Positions 26,924-35,368 are shown, counted from the stretch's first letter. The stretch is 64,000 nt of DNA from Thiohalocapsa sp. PB-PSB1 (GCA_016745215.1 CP050890.1:992001-1056000), one strand, 5' to 3'. A program made the numbers and translations. Notes: generated by a model not told the origin, from the letters alone.

Positions 26924-27563
26924 CTAAGTAGCGGTTCATGAATAACCCATACAACGCTACCCAGACATCGGCGGAGTGCAATCGGGGTAGCTATCGGAAT
27001 CGGAATCGGAATCGAGAGAGAAAACGCCCTATGCCATTCGGTCATGAGAAGCTCGACCTATAGCGTGCGGGCATCGAGTCTGTCGGCTGGCCTAGCGCGA
27101 CTGCGAGCATGTGAAAGGACAGCGTAACGCGAAGGATCAACGCCTGTGTGCATCTTAGGCGCGCATCGTAGGCGCGCATCGTAGGCGCGCATCGCAGGCC
27201 ATCGCGCTGAACATTGCCGAGGGTAACGGCAAAGTGACGAGCGGAGATCGACGCCGGTCGTTTGAAAGCGCACGAGGCTCGGCGCTGGAGTGCGCTGCGA
27301 TTCAGGACGTGCTCGCTGGTGTGCGATGCGTTGTCCGCAGACGACAACAGCAAACAAAAGGCACTGCTCGATCGTCGTGTGGCTATGCTCACGAAGCTCG
27401 GACAGCGTGGCTATGCGGTCAGCGAGGAGCTTGGCGGATAGCGGGTTGGTCAGTTCGATACCGACGCCGATGCCGATACCGTCGTTGATACCGATACCGA
27501 ATGAGTCGGCAGGCGACACCCAAGCCAAAAACCTGTTTAGCTTGTTTCTGCACCATCACTAAG
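26924..27563 (+). mobile_element. R5 element copy 2 (long, with four-helix-bundle pseudogene)
   Basis: It runs from CTAAGTAGCGGTTCATGAAT to GTTTCTGCACCATCACTAAG. The ends are imperfect inverted repeats (about 15 of 22 positions). Inside are, in order, a (CGGAAT)n hexamer block, a broken gene, a (GATACCGACGCC)n block and a conserved 60-base end. Other long copies are at 31584 and 60715. Confidence 0.8.
27031..27441 (+). pseudogene. Four-helix-bundle protein (23S rRNA IVS type), broken
   Basis: Reading past stops gives MPFGHEKLDL*RAGIESVGW, then ALNIAEGNGK, RRRSFESARG, ALECAAIQDVL, DDNSKQKALLDRRVAMLTKL and GYAVSEELGG. This is the four-helix-bundle/S23 family otherwise linked to 23S rRNA intervening sequences. 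It carries an internal stop, a frameshift after AIQDVL, and an insertion of tandem 12-bp units (GCGCATCGTAGG, 27155-27196). It cannot be translated into a normal protein. Confidence 0.8.
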
Positions 27564-27727
27564 TAAGGTGATTGCCGGAGAGAAACCTACCAACGAGCGC
27601 CAGATTCTCGTTCGTCTCGGCAAAGCGGCAACCCGCCCATGATCGCTCTATAGGCGGGTTGTCGCAACGTCGATGCCGGGCCAGAAGACAAGCCAGGTGG
27701 TCTGTTGCTCGACGGAAATCGCTAAGT
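27564..27727. repeat. R1 element copy 2
   Basis: TAAGGTGATTGCCGGAGAGA at the left and GCTCGACGGAAATCGCTAA at the right. The central hairpin is built on CGGCAACCCGCCCAT and TAGGCGGGTTGTCG. It abuts R5 copy 2. Confidence 0.8.
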
Positions 27728-27796
27728 TCGACCCGACAGCCGCTGGACGCGGGCGGCCGCAAACCAGTTTGCTCATTACCGATTGAGGACAATGCA

Positions 27797-28768
27797 ATGC
27801 AATCGCTCGACCATATACTCTATTTCGCCGACGGCGACTTCAGTCCCACAAGGGCATTGCAGCGCGCAGTCGCCCTGGCACAGAAGCATCAGGCGCAGCT
27901 CACGCTGATGGATATCACCGTGGAGTCGAATCTCAGCGCTGACCTGATCAAGCGTTTCGGGCTCGCCGACGACGTCCAGCAATGCGAGCAACGCCTCGCC
28001 GCCCTGACCCATCTGGCCGAGACATGCGTGTCCGGCCAGCAGCCGATGTTTCGTGTCTCCATTGGTACGCCCTTCATTGAGGTGATTCGCACCGTCCAGC
28101 ACAATGGGCACGATCTGCTGCTGAAACCCGTGCGCAATCGCCCCGATGCGCAAAGCATCTTCACCAGCACCGACATGCATTTGCTGCGCAAATGTCCCTG
28201 CCCGGTCTGGATGGAACAGGAGCCAACGAAGGGCGAGGCCGTCGCTGGGGCGACGGTGGAAGCTCAGCAAATGCCAGTGCTCGGCAAACGCGTACTCGCC
28301 GCAGTGGATGCGGCGCTTCCCGGCGGCGAGTCGATCAATCGGCGTATCCTTGACGCTGCCACGGCGGCCGCTATCGAGCGCGGTGGCGCGCTGGATATCG
28401 TGCATGTCTGGCAGACGCCCTTCGAGCCCGTCCTATCGGGTACTGCCCCTCAACCAGCCCAAGACACCAACATGACCGAGGCACTGGCAGCCATCGAGCA
28501 ACACCACGCCTCAGCCCTGGAGACACTCGGCGCCGAGTACAGCGCGCGCGCCAACGACGTCTGCACCCATCTGCTGCGCGGAGAACCCGCCAAGAAAGTG
28601 CTCGAATGCGCCCGCACCCTGGCCAGCGACCTGCTCGTGCTCGCCACGCTCAGCCGACCCCGCGAGCCTGGGCTGTTCATCGGCACCACGGCCGAGGACC
28701 TACTCTACGGCGCGCAGACTTCTGTCTTGGCTCTGAAGCCCTCTGGATTCGTCTCGCCGGTGCAGTGA
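27797..28768 (+). CDS. Tandem-domain universal stress protein (UspE-like)
   Basis: 323 residues with two Usp folds: residues ~1-145 (HILYFADGDFSPTRALQRAV...) and ~155-310 (RVLAAVDAALPGGESINRRIL...). The second ends with the GTTAEDLLY element. This is the UspE arrangement. GAGGACA lies 7 bases before the ATG at 27797; the in-frame extension upstream runs through R1 and is rejected. Usp genes beside DAB or SulP bicarbonate transporters are seen in other autotrophs as far as I recall, so a regulatory role in carbon uptake is possible. Confidence 0.87.
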   Translation: MQSLDHILYFADGDFSPTRALQRAVALAQKHQAQLTLMDITVESNLSADLIKRFGLADDVQQCEQRLAALTHLAETCVSGQQPMFRVSIGTPFIEVIRTVQHNGHDLLLKPVRNRPDAQSIFTSTDMHLLRKCPCPVWMEQEPTKGEAVAGATVEAQQMPVLGKRVLAAVDAALPGGESINRRILDAATAAAIERGGALDIVHVWQTPFEPVLSGTAPQPAQDTNMTEALAAIEQHHASALETLGAEYSARANDVCTHLLRGEPAKKVLECARTLASDLLVLATLSRPREPGLFIGTTAEDLLYGAQTSVLALKPSGFVSPVQ

Positions 28769-28828
28769 GCCCATACGGCTCTTGGGGGGACTCAGAGCAA
28801 GGCTTGTTACATCAATATAATCATTTCG

Positions 28829-28876
28829 ATGCCAGTGCCAGTGCCAGTGCCAATGCCAGAGCCAGTGCCAGAGCCG
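28829..28876. repeat. Hexanucleotide repeat (CCAGTG)n
   Basis: Eight consecutive hexamers, CCAGTG or one-base variants, downstream of the universal stress protein gene. Unlike the R5/R3 hexamers, no element ends were found around it. Confidence 0.7.
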
Positions 28877-29207
28877 ATCAACCGCAGAGTTGCAGAGAGC
28901 ACGCAGACGAACGGGCAATCCAACCGCTGTGCCGGCCTGGCAATACCCGAGAGCAGTGAAGCCTCCTGGTCTGATCCGGCTCTGAGACCAATATCCCCCG
29001 CTACGGATTAGAACTTGTCAGCTACTGCGTACGACAGAGCCACAGCAAAGCGTTTCGGTGGCCGCCAGCATTGATCGCCGAAGTTTTTATCACTATCTGG
29101 CTAAATACTTGTTTTATCAGATTTATCGCTGTACCTCACAGGAATAGTCAACAGCTTGAGCGCAAGTGTCCTGGACGGTAAAGCAAGGTGGGTGGCGTAT
29201 GAATAAG

Positions 29208-29372
29208 GCGATTGCCGGAGAGAAACCTACCAACTGGCGCCGGATTCTCGTTCGCCTTTGCGAAGCGGCAATCCGCCCATCGTCGCTCTATGGGCAGTTT
29301 GCCGCAACGTCGATGCTGGAAGAGAAGAGAAGACAAGCCAGGTGGTTTGTTTCACAACAGAAATCGCCTAAG
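29208..29372. repeat. R1 element copy 3
   Basis: Ends AATAAGGCGATTGCCGGAGA and ACAACAGAAATCGCCTAAG are inverted repeats. The central hairpin is imperfect here (CGGCAATCCGCCCATCG against CTATGGGCAGTTTGCCG). Confidence 0.8.
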
Positions 29373-29799
29373 GCCACGGCTGAGTCAGAATCGTTGCGCG
29401 ACTGCGGTCAGCATTCGGATTCACAGCATCGATGCTGTGTCAGGTAAGGATACGCCAGACACCGCGGCAGGGCGTCTAGGTTGACCTGCTGCACTTGCTG
29501 ACACATAGGATCGGGCATCCTGCCACACTTTTTCTCTGGTCGAAGACACTGGTTGCGCTCGTTATCGTTGCGCACTTCATCATTCAGAATGATCGGAACG
29601 TTAACTGAGAGTATTTGGTAAATTGTTACCGTAATCCATCCTAATCGATTCAGACAATGCCTCACCTGAAAGCGACTGAGGTGCAAATTGATGAACAGCG
29701 TGGGGAACTTGCTCCCTGAAAATTCGCGGGCCATCCGGGCAAGCATTGCACGACGGCCTGGTTCAGGTAGTCCAAGCCGAAATAAACGAAGTCGGACAA

Positions 29800-31101
29800 A
29801 TGGACGACAATCGGGGTAAATGGCTACGATTAACCTTACTGGGCTTGCTCAGCGGAGTGCTCGCGGGCTGTATAGTGCTGGCCTTTCGCGACGCTATCAG
29901 TTGGGGCCAATACTTGTTGCTACCGGGCAACGGTGACTACGAAGACCTGCCGCTGCTGCCTCGTATTCTATTGCCAGTCGGTGTAGGTTTGCTGCTGGGG
30001 CTCGTATTCGACACATTGCCGCGGGAACTCCGCGAGGTAGGAATCACCCATGTGCTGAGGCGCTTGCAGGCACCAGGCCAAGAGCGCTTGCCGCCAGCCA
30101 ATATGTTGACCCAATTCGCTGGCGCCGTGCTCGCCATTGTTGGCGGTCATTCCGTGGATCGCGAGGGTCCAGCAGCACACATCGGCGCTGCCAGCGCCAG
30201 CTTTGTTGGCCAACGGCTGCATCTGACTGCCGAAGAGGAGATCACGCTTGCAGCCTGCGGTGCAGCTGCCGCCATTGCCGCAGCCTTTGACACTCCGTTG
30301 GCGGGTGTGATCTTTGTCATCGAGGTGCTGCGTATCCGCTACCAGGTGAGTCGATATTTGCCCGTGATTGTTGCAGCGGTGATCGGTGCGATGGTAAGCA
30401 GAGCCTTGTCGCTGACCCAGCCAGGATTCGCCATTTCGCCGGAGTATTTGAGTCCGAACTGGGAATACACGACACTGATCATTTTGGGTACTGTTACTGG
30501 CCTACTGGCCATAAGCTTCATTAGTCTAACCGGAATAGTGGCATCCCGCACCATACATTGGCGATGCGTGCTGAGTTTTCCGCTTGCTGGGCTCATCACC
30601 GGAATGATTGCGCTGTGGGTGCCCCAGATCATGGGTACCAGTTACGATACACTCGAGCATTTATTGCGAGGAGAGGGTGATTTGCTGCTCGTCGTTACGT
30701 TATTGTTGGCAAAGCTCATTGCAACCAGTTGTGCCATCGGGCTGCGCATTCCTGGCGGTCTGATTGGTCCGTCTTTGTTCATCGGCGGCGCCGCAGGAGC
30801 GGCTGTGGGGCTTGCCATGGCGCAATATTCACTCATCAATACCGACTCATCAGGCTTTTACGCAATCATTGGCATGGTTGCGATGATGGGCGCGACTCTG
30901 CGTGCACCACTCGCCGCTCTTACCGCTCTATTGGAACTCACTGCTAATTCCAACATTATCTTGCCCGGCATGGTAGCCGTGGCCTGTGCCGAACTCATCA
31001 CCCGCCTGATTCGAGGCCAAAAATCCATTTTCGACGTACTGCTGGACATACAAACTCGAAGTGCCCGATTCGTGCAACAAGAAAAGCGCTCTCGCCCTTG
31101 A
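29800..31101 (+). CDS. ClC-family chloride channel/transporter
   Basis: About 433 residues and 10-12 membrane helices. ClC signatures are visible: the second selectivity region GHSVDREGPAAHIGAASASF (normally GREGP), EEITLAACGAAAAIAAAFDTPLAG, and IGLRIPGGLIGPSLFIGGAAGA. The position of the gating Glu is kept (REGP). No CBS domains. The start is unsure: ATG 29800 has no clear ribosome-binding site, and TTG 29746 would add 18 residues. Cl-/H+ exchange or channel function cannot be decided from sequence alone. Confidence 0.88.
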   Translation: MDDNRGKWLRLTLLGLLSGVLAGCIVLAFRDAISWGQYLLLPGNGDYEDLPLLPRILLPVGVGLLLGLVFDTLPRELREVGITHVLRRLQAPGQERLPPANMLTQFAGAVLAIVGGHSVDREGPAAHIGAASASFVGQRLHLTAEEEITLAACGAAAAIAAAFDTPLAGVIFVIEVLRIRYQVSRYLPVIVAAVIGAMVSRALSLTQPGFAISPEYLSPNWEYTTLIILGTVTGLLAISFISLTGIVASRTIHWRCVLSFPLAGLITGMIALWVPQIMGTSYDTLEHLLRGEGDLLLVVTLLLAKLIATSCAIGLRIPGGLIGPSLFIGGAAGAAVGLAMAQYSLINTDSSGFYAIIGMVAMMGATLRAPLAALTALLELTANSNIILPGMVAVACAELITRLIRGQKSIFDVLLDIQTRSARFVQQEKRSRP

Positions 31102-31200
31102 AACCAGAGTGGAATTAAGGCTATGGTCGGATTGCGGTTGTCGGGTCCAGTCCCTATCCCCGGCCGTTTACTCAATAAATCGTTTTAGGAGATCGTTACT

Positions 31201-31500
31201 ATGAAGATACAGCGCTCAACCCGACAGTGGGTCGTCGTCGCTGCCACCGCAGCCGCGCTGGCGATCCTTCAAGCCCCAGCCTCCGCAACCGATTGCAAGG
31301 GCATGGAGAAGAAACAGTGCGAGAGCAATGCAAATTGCACCTGGGTGGACAGCTATCAACGTAAGGATGGAATAAAAGTAGATGGCTATTGCCGCGGCAA
31401 AGGCGGAAAGAAGTCCAGCAGCAGCAAGCAGTCTGAAAGCCAACAATCCGAGAGTCAAAAACCGAAGAGCAAGAGCTCCAGCGAGGAATCCGGAACCTGA
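31201..31500 (+). CDS. Small exported Cys- and Ser/Lys-rich protein
   Basis: 99 residues. Signal peptide MKIQRSTRQW VVVAATAAALAILQAPASA, then a compact region with four Cys (DCKGMEKKQCESNANCTWVD...GYC) and a low-complexity Ser/Lys/Gln/Glu tail. TAGGAG lies 9 bases before the ATG, so translation is credible. The Cys pattern is like small periplasmic proteins of sulfur bacteria seen in many genomes, but I do not recognise a named family. 99 bases after the ClC gene. Confidence 0.7.
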   Translation: MKIQRSTRQWVVVAATAAALAILQAPASATDCKGMEKKQCESNANCTWVDSYQRKDGIKVDGYCRGKGGKKSSSSKQSESQQSESQKPKSKSSSEESGT

Positions 31501-31583
31501 AACCGAGTCATCTGACTCGAACCAGCAACTCTGGTATCGAATCGGAAATGAGGCTGCTGAGTCAGCGGGCGGCATGTTGCCTC

Positions 31584-32250
31584 CTTAGTGATGGTGCAGA
31601 AACAAGCTAAACAGGTTTTTGGCTTGGGTGTCGCCTGCTGACTCATTCGGTACCGCTATCGGCGTCGGTATCGGCATCGGTATCGGCGTCGGTATCGGCG
31701 TCGGTATCGAACCGACCAACCCACCCGCCAAGCTCCTCGCTGACCGCGTCGCCACGCTGTCCGTGCTTCGCTAGCATGGCCACAAGACGATCGAGCAGTG
31801 CCTTTTGCTTGCTGTTGTCGTCTGCGGACAACCCTTCGCACACCTACAGCACGTCCTGAATCGCAGCGCACTCCAGCGCCGAGCCCCGTGCGATTTCAAA
31901 CGACCGGCGGCGATCCCCGCTCGTCGCTTTGCCGTTACCCTCGGCAATGTTCAGCGCGATGGCCTGCGATGTGCGCCTGCGATGCGCACCTACGATGCGC
32001 ACCTACGATGTGCGCAGGCGTTGATCCTTCGCGTTACGCTGTCCTTTCACATGCTTGCAGTCGCGCTAGGCCCAGCCGACAGACTCGATGGCCGCACGCG
32101 ATACGTCGAGCTTCTCAAGACCGAATGGCATAGGGCGTTTTCTCTCTCGATTCCGATTCCGATAGCGATCCCGACCCCGACCCCGACCCCGATTGTACTC
32201 CGCCGATGTCTGGATAGCGTTGTATAGGTTATTCATGAACCGCTACTTAG
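31584..32250 (-). mobile_element. R5 element copy 3
   Basis: Reverse orientation to copy 2. Begins CTTAGTGATGGTGCAGAAAC and ends CATGAACCGCTACTTAG. It has the longest (GGTATCGGCGTC)n block of the copies. Confidence 0.8.
31643..32131 (-). pseudogene. Four-helix-bundle protein with (DTDA)n tail, broken
   Basis: The best preserved copy. The last two-thirds read ALNIAEGNGK, RARGSALECAAIQDVL, then MCEGLSADDNSKQKALLDRL and SEELGGWVGRF, running directly into DTDADTDADTDADTDADSGTE. This shows that the hexamer repeat encodes an acidic Asp-Thr/Asp-Ala tail of the original protein. An internal TAG (reading WA*RD) is shared with the copies at 27 and 61 kb, and there is a stop before MCEG. Confidence 0.8.
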
Positions 32251-32279
32251 AATGTCAATCTGTTGCCCCAGGATTCAGA

Positions 32280-32444
32280 TTAGGCGATTGCCGGAGAGAA
32301 ACGTACCAACTGGCACCGGATTCTCCTTCGCCTTCGCGAAGCGGCAACCCGCCCAAAGTCCCACAATGGGCGGGTTGCCGCAACGTCGAGGCCAGACGAG
32401 AAGACAAGTCCGGTGGCAAATTTCTCGACAGAAATCGCCTTATT
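32280..32444. repeat. R1 element copy 4
   Basis: GATTAGGCGATTGCCGGAGA at the left and CTCGACAGAAATCGCCTTA at the right. Central stem CGGCAACCCGCCCA with TGGGCGGGTTGCCG (14 bp perfect). Confidence 0.85.
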
Positions 32445-32801
32445 TCACCGCAGAGGCATGCAACACCCAGGGAAGAGGGCGCATTCGTCCCGACTCCATT
32501 GCGCGCTCAGCGTCTCTGCGGTAAATGGCCCCCTCAGATCAACGATAAAAGACGACCCCAGCGCTGCGGGCGAACTGGTCTAGGCTGAAGTTCCTGGATG
32601 CATTTCAGACTCTTATTATTAAAATCAATAAACTAATTAAAAATTTTTATGATTTATTGCTTTTGCTGCGTCTAACTGTTTGATTTTAAAATGGAAGCAT
32701 AAATCACATTTTGCCCAAAAATCCAATTGACATGCCTGCATTCTAACGGCCAAAATTTCAATTTTTACTGATTATTATAAGTGGTTAGATTCGAAATACA
32801 G

Positions 32802-33216
32802 GGGTGCTGCCCGAGTAGAATGTTCAGCTATTCAACCAGAATGAGGTTTGATTCACCGCAGAGACGCAGGGAATGCAGAGAAGAGGAATGCTTTGGCCTT
32901 AGCCTAGGCTGTCGAAATGTCCTGAGTTTTGATGCCAAACCGATTCCGGGTCTTGGATTGCATCATCGAACGCACTGGGGAAACCTAATCGGTGTCGGGG
33001 TCGCTATCGGAATCGGAATCGAATCCGCTCATCGATCAAAGCAGCCAGCTCGATACCAATCCCTAATTCCGACCTCGACACCGACACCGACTAAGCATCC
33101 AAAAACCGGGAAGCGCTTGTTTTAGTGAGACGGCAGATTTCGACAGCCTAGCTTTAGCCTCTCTGCGCACTCTACGTCTTTGCGGTGAATCCTCCCATTC
33201 TTTGAAGGCAGCGCCC
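32802..33216. mobile_element. R2 element copy 2, interrupted by R3
   Basis: Ends GGGTGCTGCCC and GGCAGCGCCC. The internal TTCACCGCAGAGACGCAGGG and TGCGGTGAATCCTCCCATTC match R2 copy 1. R3 (32906-33149) interrupts it. No target duplication is visible outside, unlike copy 1. Confidence 0.75.
32906..33149. mobile_element. R3 element copy 2 inside R2
   Basis: Opposite orientation to copy 1. Terminal repeats AGGCTGTCGAAAT / ATTTCGACAGCCT. Flanked by GGCCTTAGCCT and AGCTTTAGCCT, which agree at 9 of 11 positions, consistent with a decayed 11-bp duplication. Internal hexamers GGAATCGGAATCG are retained. Confidence 0.8.
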
Positions 33217-33577
33217 AGCAAGCATCCGCCCAGCAAGCATCAGGTTTCTCACGCCCTGATGTCATATCTTTTCGATTCCGAACCCAATTCTAATCAAGTC
33301 GCGCTAGGTGGGTTGCACCCTGGGGTTTCTTCAGTTCATTTGTCGAGAAGACGGTGGCCTAAAGCCTTTCTCCCGGGAAAGGCGTGGCGCTCGTGTCCGC
33401 TGCTCCGCCGACATCGTCTGACGGCTCACCTAAGCGGGCTCCTACGCCGACCGGCTTCTGCAGCTCTTAAAGGTTTGCTTGCGGGCGAGGCGCCTCGGCC
33501 CCTCTGCGCACCCTGCGTCTCTGCGGTGAATCCTGACATTCTTTGAAGGCAGTACCCCCTCGGGCTGGAACATCGGA

Positions 33578-33714
33578 CGAGTGCAGCGGTGCAGATGTCC
33601 CGCTACCGTTTCTGCTGTTTGTCGTTGTCATAATCACTCATCGTGGGTTATCGATGACGACCACGATGACGACAACGACTGCAAACGGTCTCCCGACTTC
33701 CGCAGCAGAGCACT
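33578..33714. repeat. R4 palindromic element copy 3
   Basis: GAGTGCAGCGGTGCAGATGT at the left and CTTCCGCAGCAGAGCACTAG at the right, with ACGACAACGACT runs in the right arm. Confidence 0.75.
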
Positions 33715-33997
33715 AGGAGCAAGAATGTGCAAGTAGCTCAAATAGCTGGACGGGTTGGCGGGGATAGAGAAAAAAATTCAAGGGATAAGGGAGACTTTGA
33801 GGAGGAGACAGAAAGAACTGTCCGAGGAGATGGTCTTAGGCTCGAGGCATCTGGGAGAAACCTTTGGAAGAAACAATCGCTAAGAGCAGCAATCGCCGGT
33901 AGAAATCCTTAGTAGAAATCGCTGTTAGAAACCTCTGGGTCAGCTGAAGTTGATCGAGTTTAAGATTGCAGGGATATTCAGGTACAGGATAGCTGAA

Positions 33998-34032
33998 ATC
34001 GAGATGAGAGCTTATCTCTTACTCATCTCGAT
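33998..34032 (-). terminator. Hairpin at the 3' end of the PEP-CTERM-like gene
   Basis: Perfect 11-bp stem ATCGAGATGAG / CTCATCTCGAT with a 13-base loop that includes the stop codon. No U-run follows on the minus strand, so termination is uncertain. Confidence 0.35.
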
Positions 34033-34725
34033 CGTGACTCGTGGCCGCCGAAATCGCAGGCCGAGCAATCCTGCTAGGAGGAGCAGAGCAGTAGCAGGGG
34101 CCGGAGCAGCCGATGTCATAGCAGAGTCTGCGCTGGCAGGAAGTGCATCGAGTTCTGCGGCAAGACTCGCCATCGACCCGTTCCCATAGCTTTCAACCCA
34201 AGTCTGCAGATTTATACCAGCGACTACTGTGTAGACACCTGTACCTTGGAGTTCTAGTCCTTCAGATCCAGTTACGTTTTTGTCATCGAACAAGAAGCCC
34301 AGCGTGTTTCCATCTGCTTCCGCTTGCATTGCTTCCAGCGTTTCCTTGACTATCTCCTGAGTGCTGACTTTATTCAACATCGGAAGACTGCCGTAAGCGA
34401 GAAACTGTTGACGATTAGAGGCGTAAGCGCGTCTGCTTGCTCTCGCTTCATTCGGATTTACTCTCACATTTGCCGGGGAAACTCGGGATTTCAACTCACT
34501 GACAGTCTGCTGGATTTCGAGCTTATTGTCTGATGACAACGACATACTTGCATTACCGAGTGTCGGCAAGTCATAAGCAATACTGTCGCCGTAAATTCGA
34601 AAATTCCTGACTGCCTCTTCAGTTTTCCCCATTCTCGCTTCAGCAGATCCTGCGCACACCAGTATGAGCAAGGCTATCAGCCCTAATGCATGCTGTCGTA
34701 GTAGTAGTAAAGAGTGGCTTGACAT
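34012..34725 (-). CDS. PEP-CTERM-like exported protein
   Basis: 237 residues. N-terminal signal peptide (LGLIALLILVCAGSAEA). The C-terminal sorting-signal-like tail has a Pro-containing start, a hydrophobic segment and a basic end (APAPATALLLLAGLLGLRFRRPR), the tripartite form recognised by exosortase/archaeosortase-type systems. The middle has no known domain. GAGGA lies 8 bases before the ATG at 34725. Lower GC and different codon use than the neighbours suggest recent arrival. A 33998-34032 hairpin (ATCGAGATGAG inverted) covers the last codons. Exosortase is not in this window. Confidence 0.7.
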   Translation of the reverse strand: MSSHSLLLLRQHALGLIALLILVCAGSAEARMGKTEEAVRNFRIYGDSIAYDLPTLGNASMSLSSDNKLEIQQTVSELKSRVSPANVRVNPNEARASRRAYASNRQQFLAYGSLPMLNKVSTQEIVKETLEAMQAEADGNTLGFLFDDKNVTGSEGLELQGTGVYTVVAGINLQTWVESYGNGSMASLAAELDALPASADSAMTSAAPAPATALLLLAGLLGLRFRRPRVTIEMSKR

Positions 34726-35021
34726 GTGTGGAATCCTCAAAAACCTAAATCCAGTATTCTTACAAATTTCGCTTATCTGGGGCTTGATTGTAATTAGCAA
34801 GCACTGTTCATGCCAAACAGGGTTTGCGCGAGTGTGGAGATTGAGTAACCTATTTGATTTTGATGGTATTTTCTTAACCCTATCTCTCTCCACATCGCCT
34901 GCATGATCAACATCGGAAGTTTAGTAAACGATGCACGTCACGCAGATTGTAAAAAAAACTGACAACAGATCCGGATATCAGCAGGATGAACTTTAACACG
35001 ATTCGCGTTGTCGTGAGTGCC

Positions 35022-35168
35022 CTAGTGCAGCGATGCGGATGTCCCGCTACCGTTTCTGCTGTTTGTCGTTTTCGTAATCGTGATCACTCATCGTGGGTTA
35101 TCGATGATGACCGTGATTAGGACAACGACAACGATTGCAAACAGTCCCGCAACTTCCGCAGCAGGGCA
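35022..35168. repeat. R4 palindromic element copy 4
   Basis: CTAGTGCAGCGATGCGGATG at the left and AACTTCCGCAGCAGGGCAC at the right, with facing GTCGTTTTCGTAATCGTGAT / GTGATTAGGACAACGACAAC arms. Confidence 0.75.
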
Positions 35169-35205
35169 CCAGCTTGAATCCAGCCACGGAGTCAGGCTCG
35201 TACCC

Positions 35206-35368
35206 AGACGATTTCTGTGAAGAAACAGACCATCTGGCTTGTCTTCTCGTCCGGCATCGACCCTGTGGCAATCCGCCTACAGAGCGACTTTGGGCAAATT
35301 GCCGCTTCGCGAAGGGAAACGAAAACCCAGCGCCAGTTGATCGGTTTCTCTCCGGCAATCGCCCAAAT
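35206..35368. repeat. R1 element copy 5
   Basis: Opposite orientation to copies 2-4: GACGATTTCTGTGAAGAAAC at the left and TTTCTCTCCGGCAATCGCCC at the right. The central hairpin is decayed (GTGGCAATCCGCCTACAG against CTTTGGGCAAATTGCCGC). Confidence 0.75.

Larger units (their letters stand above)
26889..27796. other. Interval filled by R5 and R1 elements
   Basis: R5 copy 2 (26924-27563) with a four-helix-bundle pseudogene is immediately followed by R1 copy 2 (27564-27727). Beyond these there are ~70 bases carrying the ribosome-binding site of the universal stress protein gene. The repeats separate the PDC-sensor gene from that gene and may uncouple their transcription. Confidence 0.75.
28769..29799. 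other. Intergenic interval with hexamer repeat, R1 copy and R6-end remnant
   Basis: It holds a (CCAGTG)n hexamer run at 28829-28876, R1 copy 3 at 29208-29372, and at 29616-29640 a sequence like the R6 right end (GGTAAATTGTTACCGTAATC). A minus-strand open frame at 29408-29746 has no recognisable motif and overlaps this remnant; I do not support it as a gene. Confidence 0.55.
31501..34011. other. 2.5-kb repeat archive without intact genes
   Basis: In order: R5 copy 3 (31584-32250) with a four-helix-bundle pseudogene; R1 copy 4 (32280-32444); R2-like fragment (32445-32535); AT-rich stretch (32595-32790); R2 copy 2 (32802-33216) split by R3 copy 2 (32906-33149); right part of another R2 (33491-33563); R4 copy 3 (33578-33714); purine-rich stretch (33750-33960). 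I see no supported intact gene. Confidence 0.75.

Noticed and set aside
27572..27796. N-terminal extension of the universal stress protein
   Set aside because: It is the translation of R1 copy 2; the Usp fold and a good ribosome-binding site begin at 27797.
29408..29746. 112-codon minus-strand open frame before the ClC gene
   Set aside because: It includes the R6 end remnant in its middle and has no recognisable similarity.
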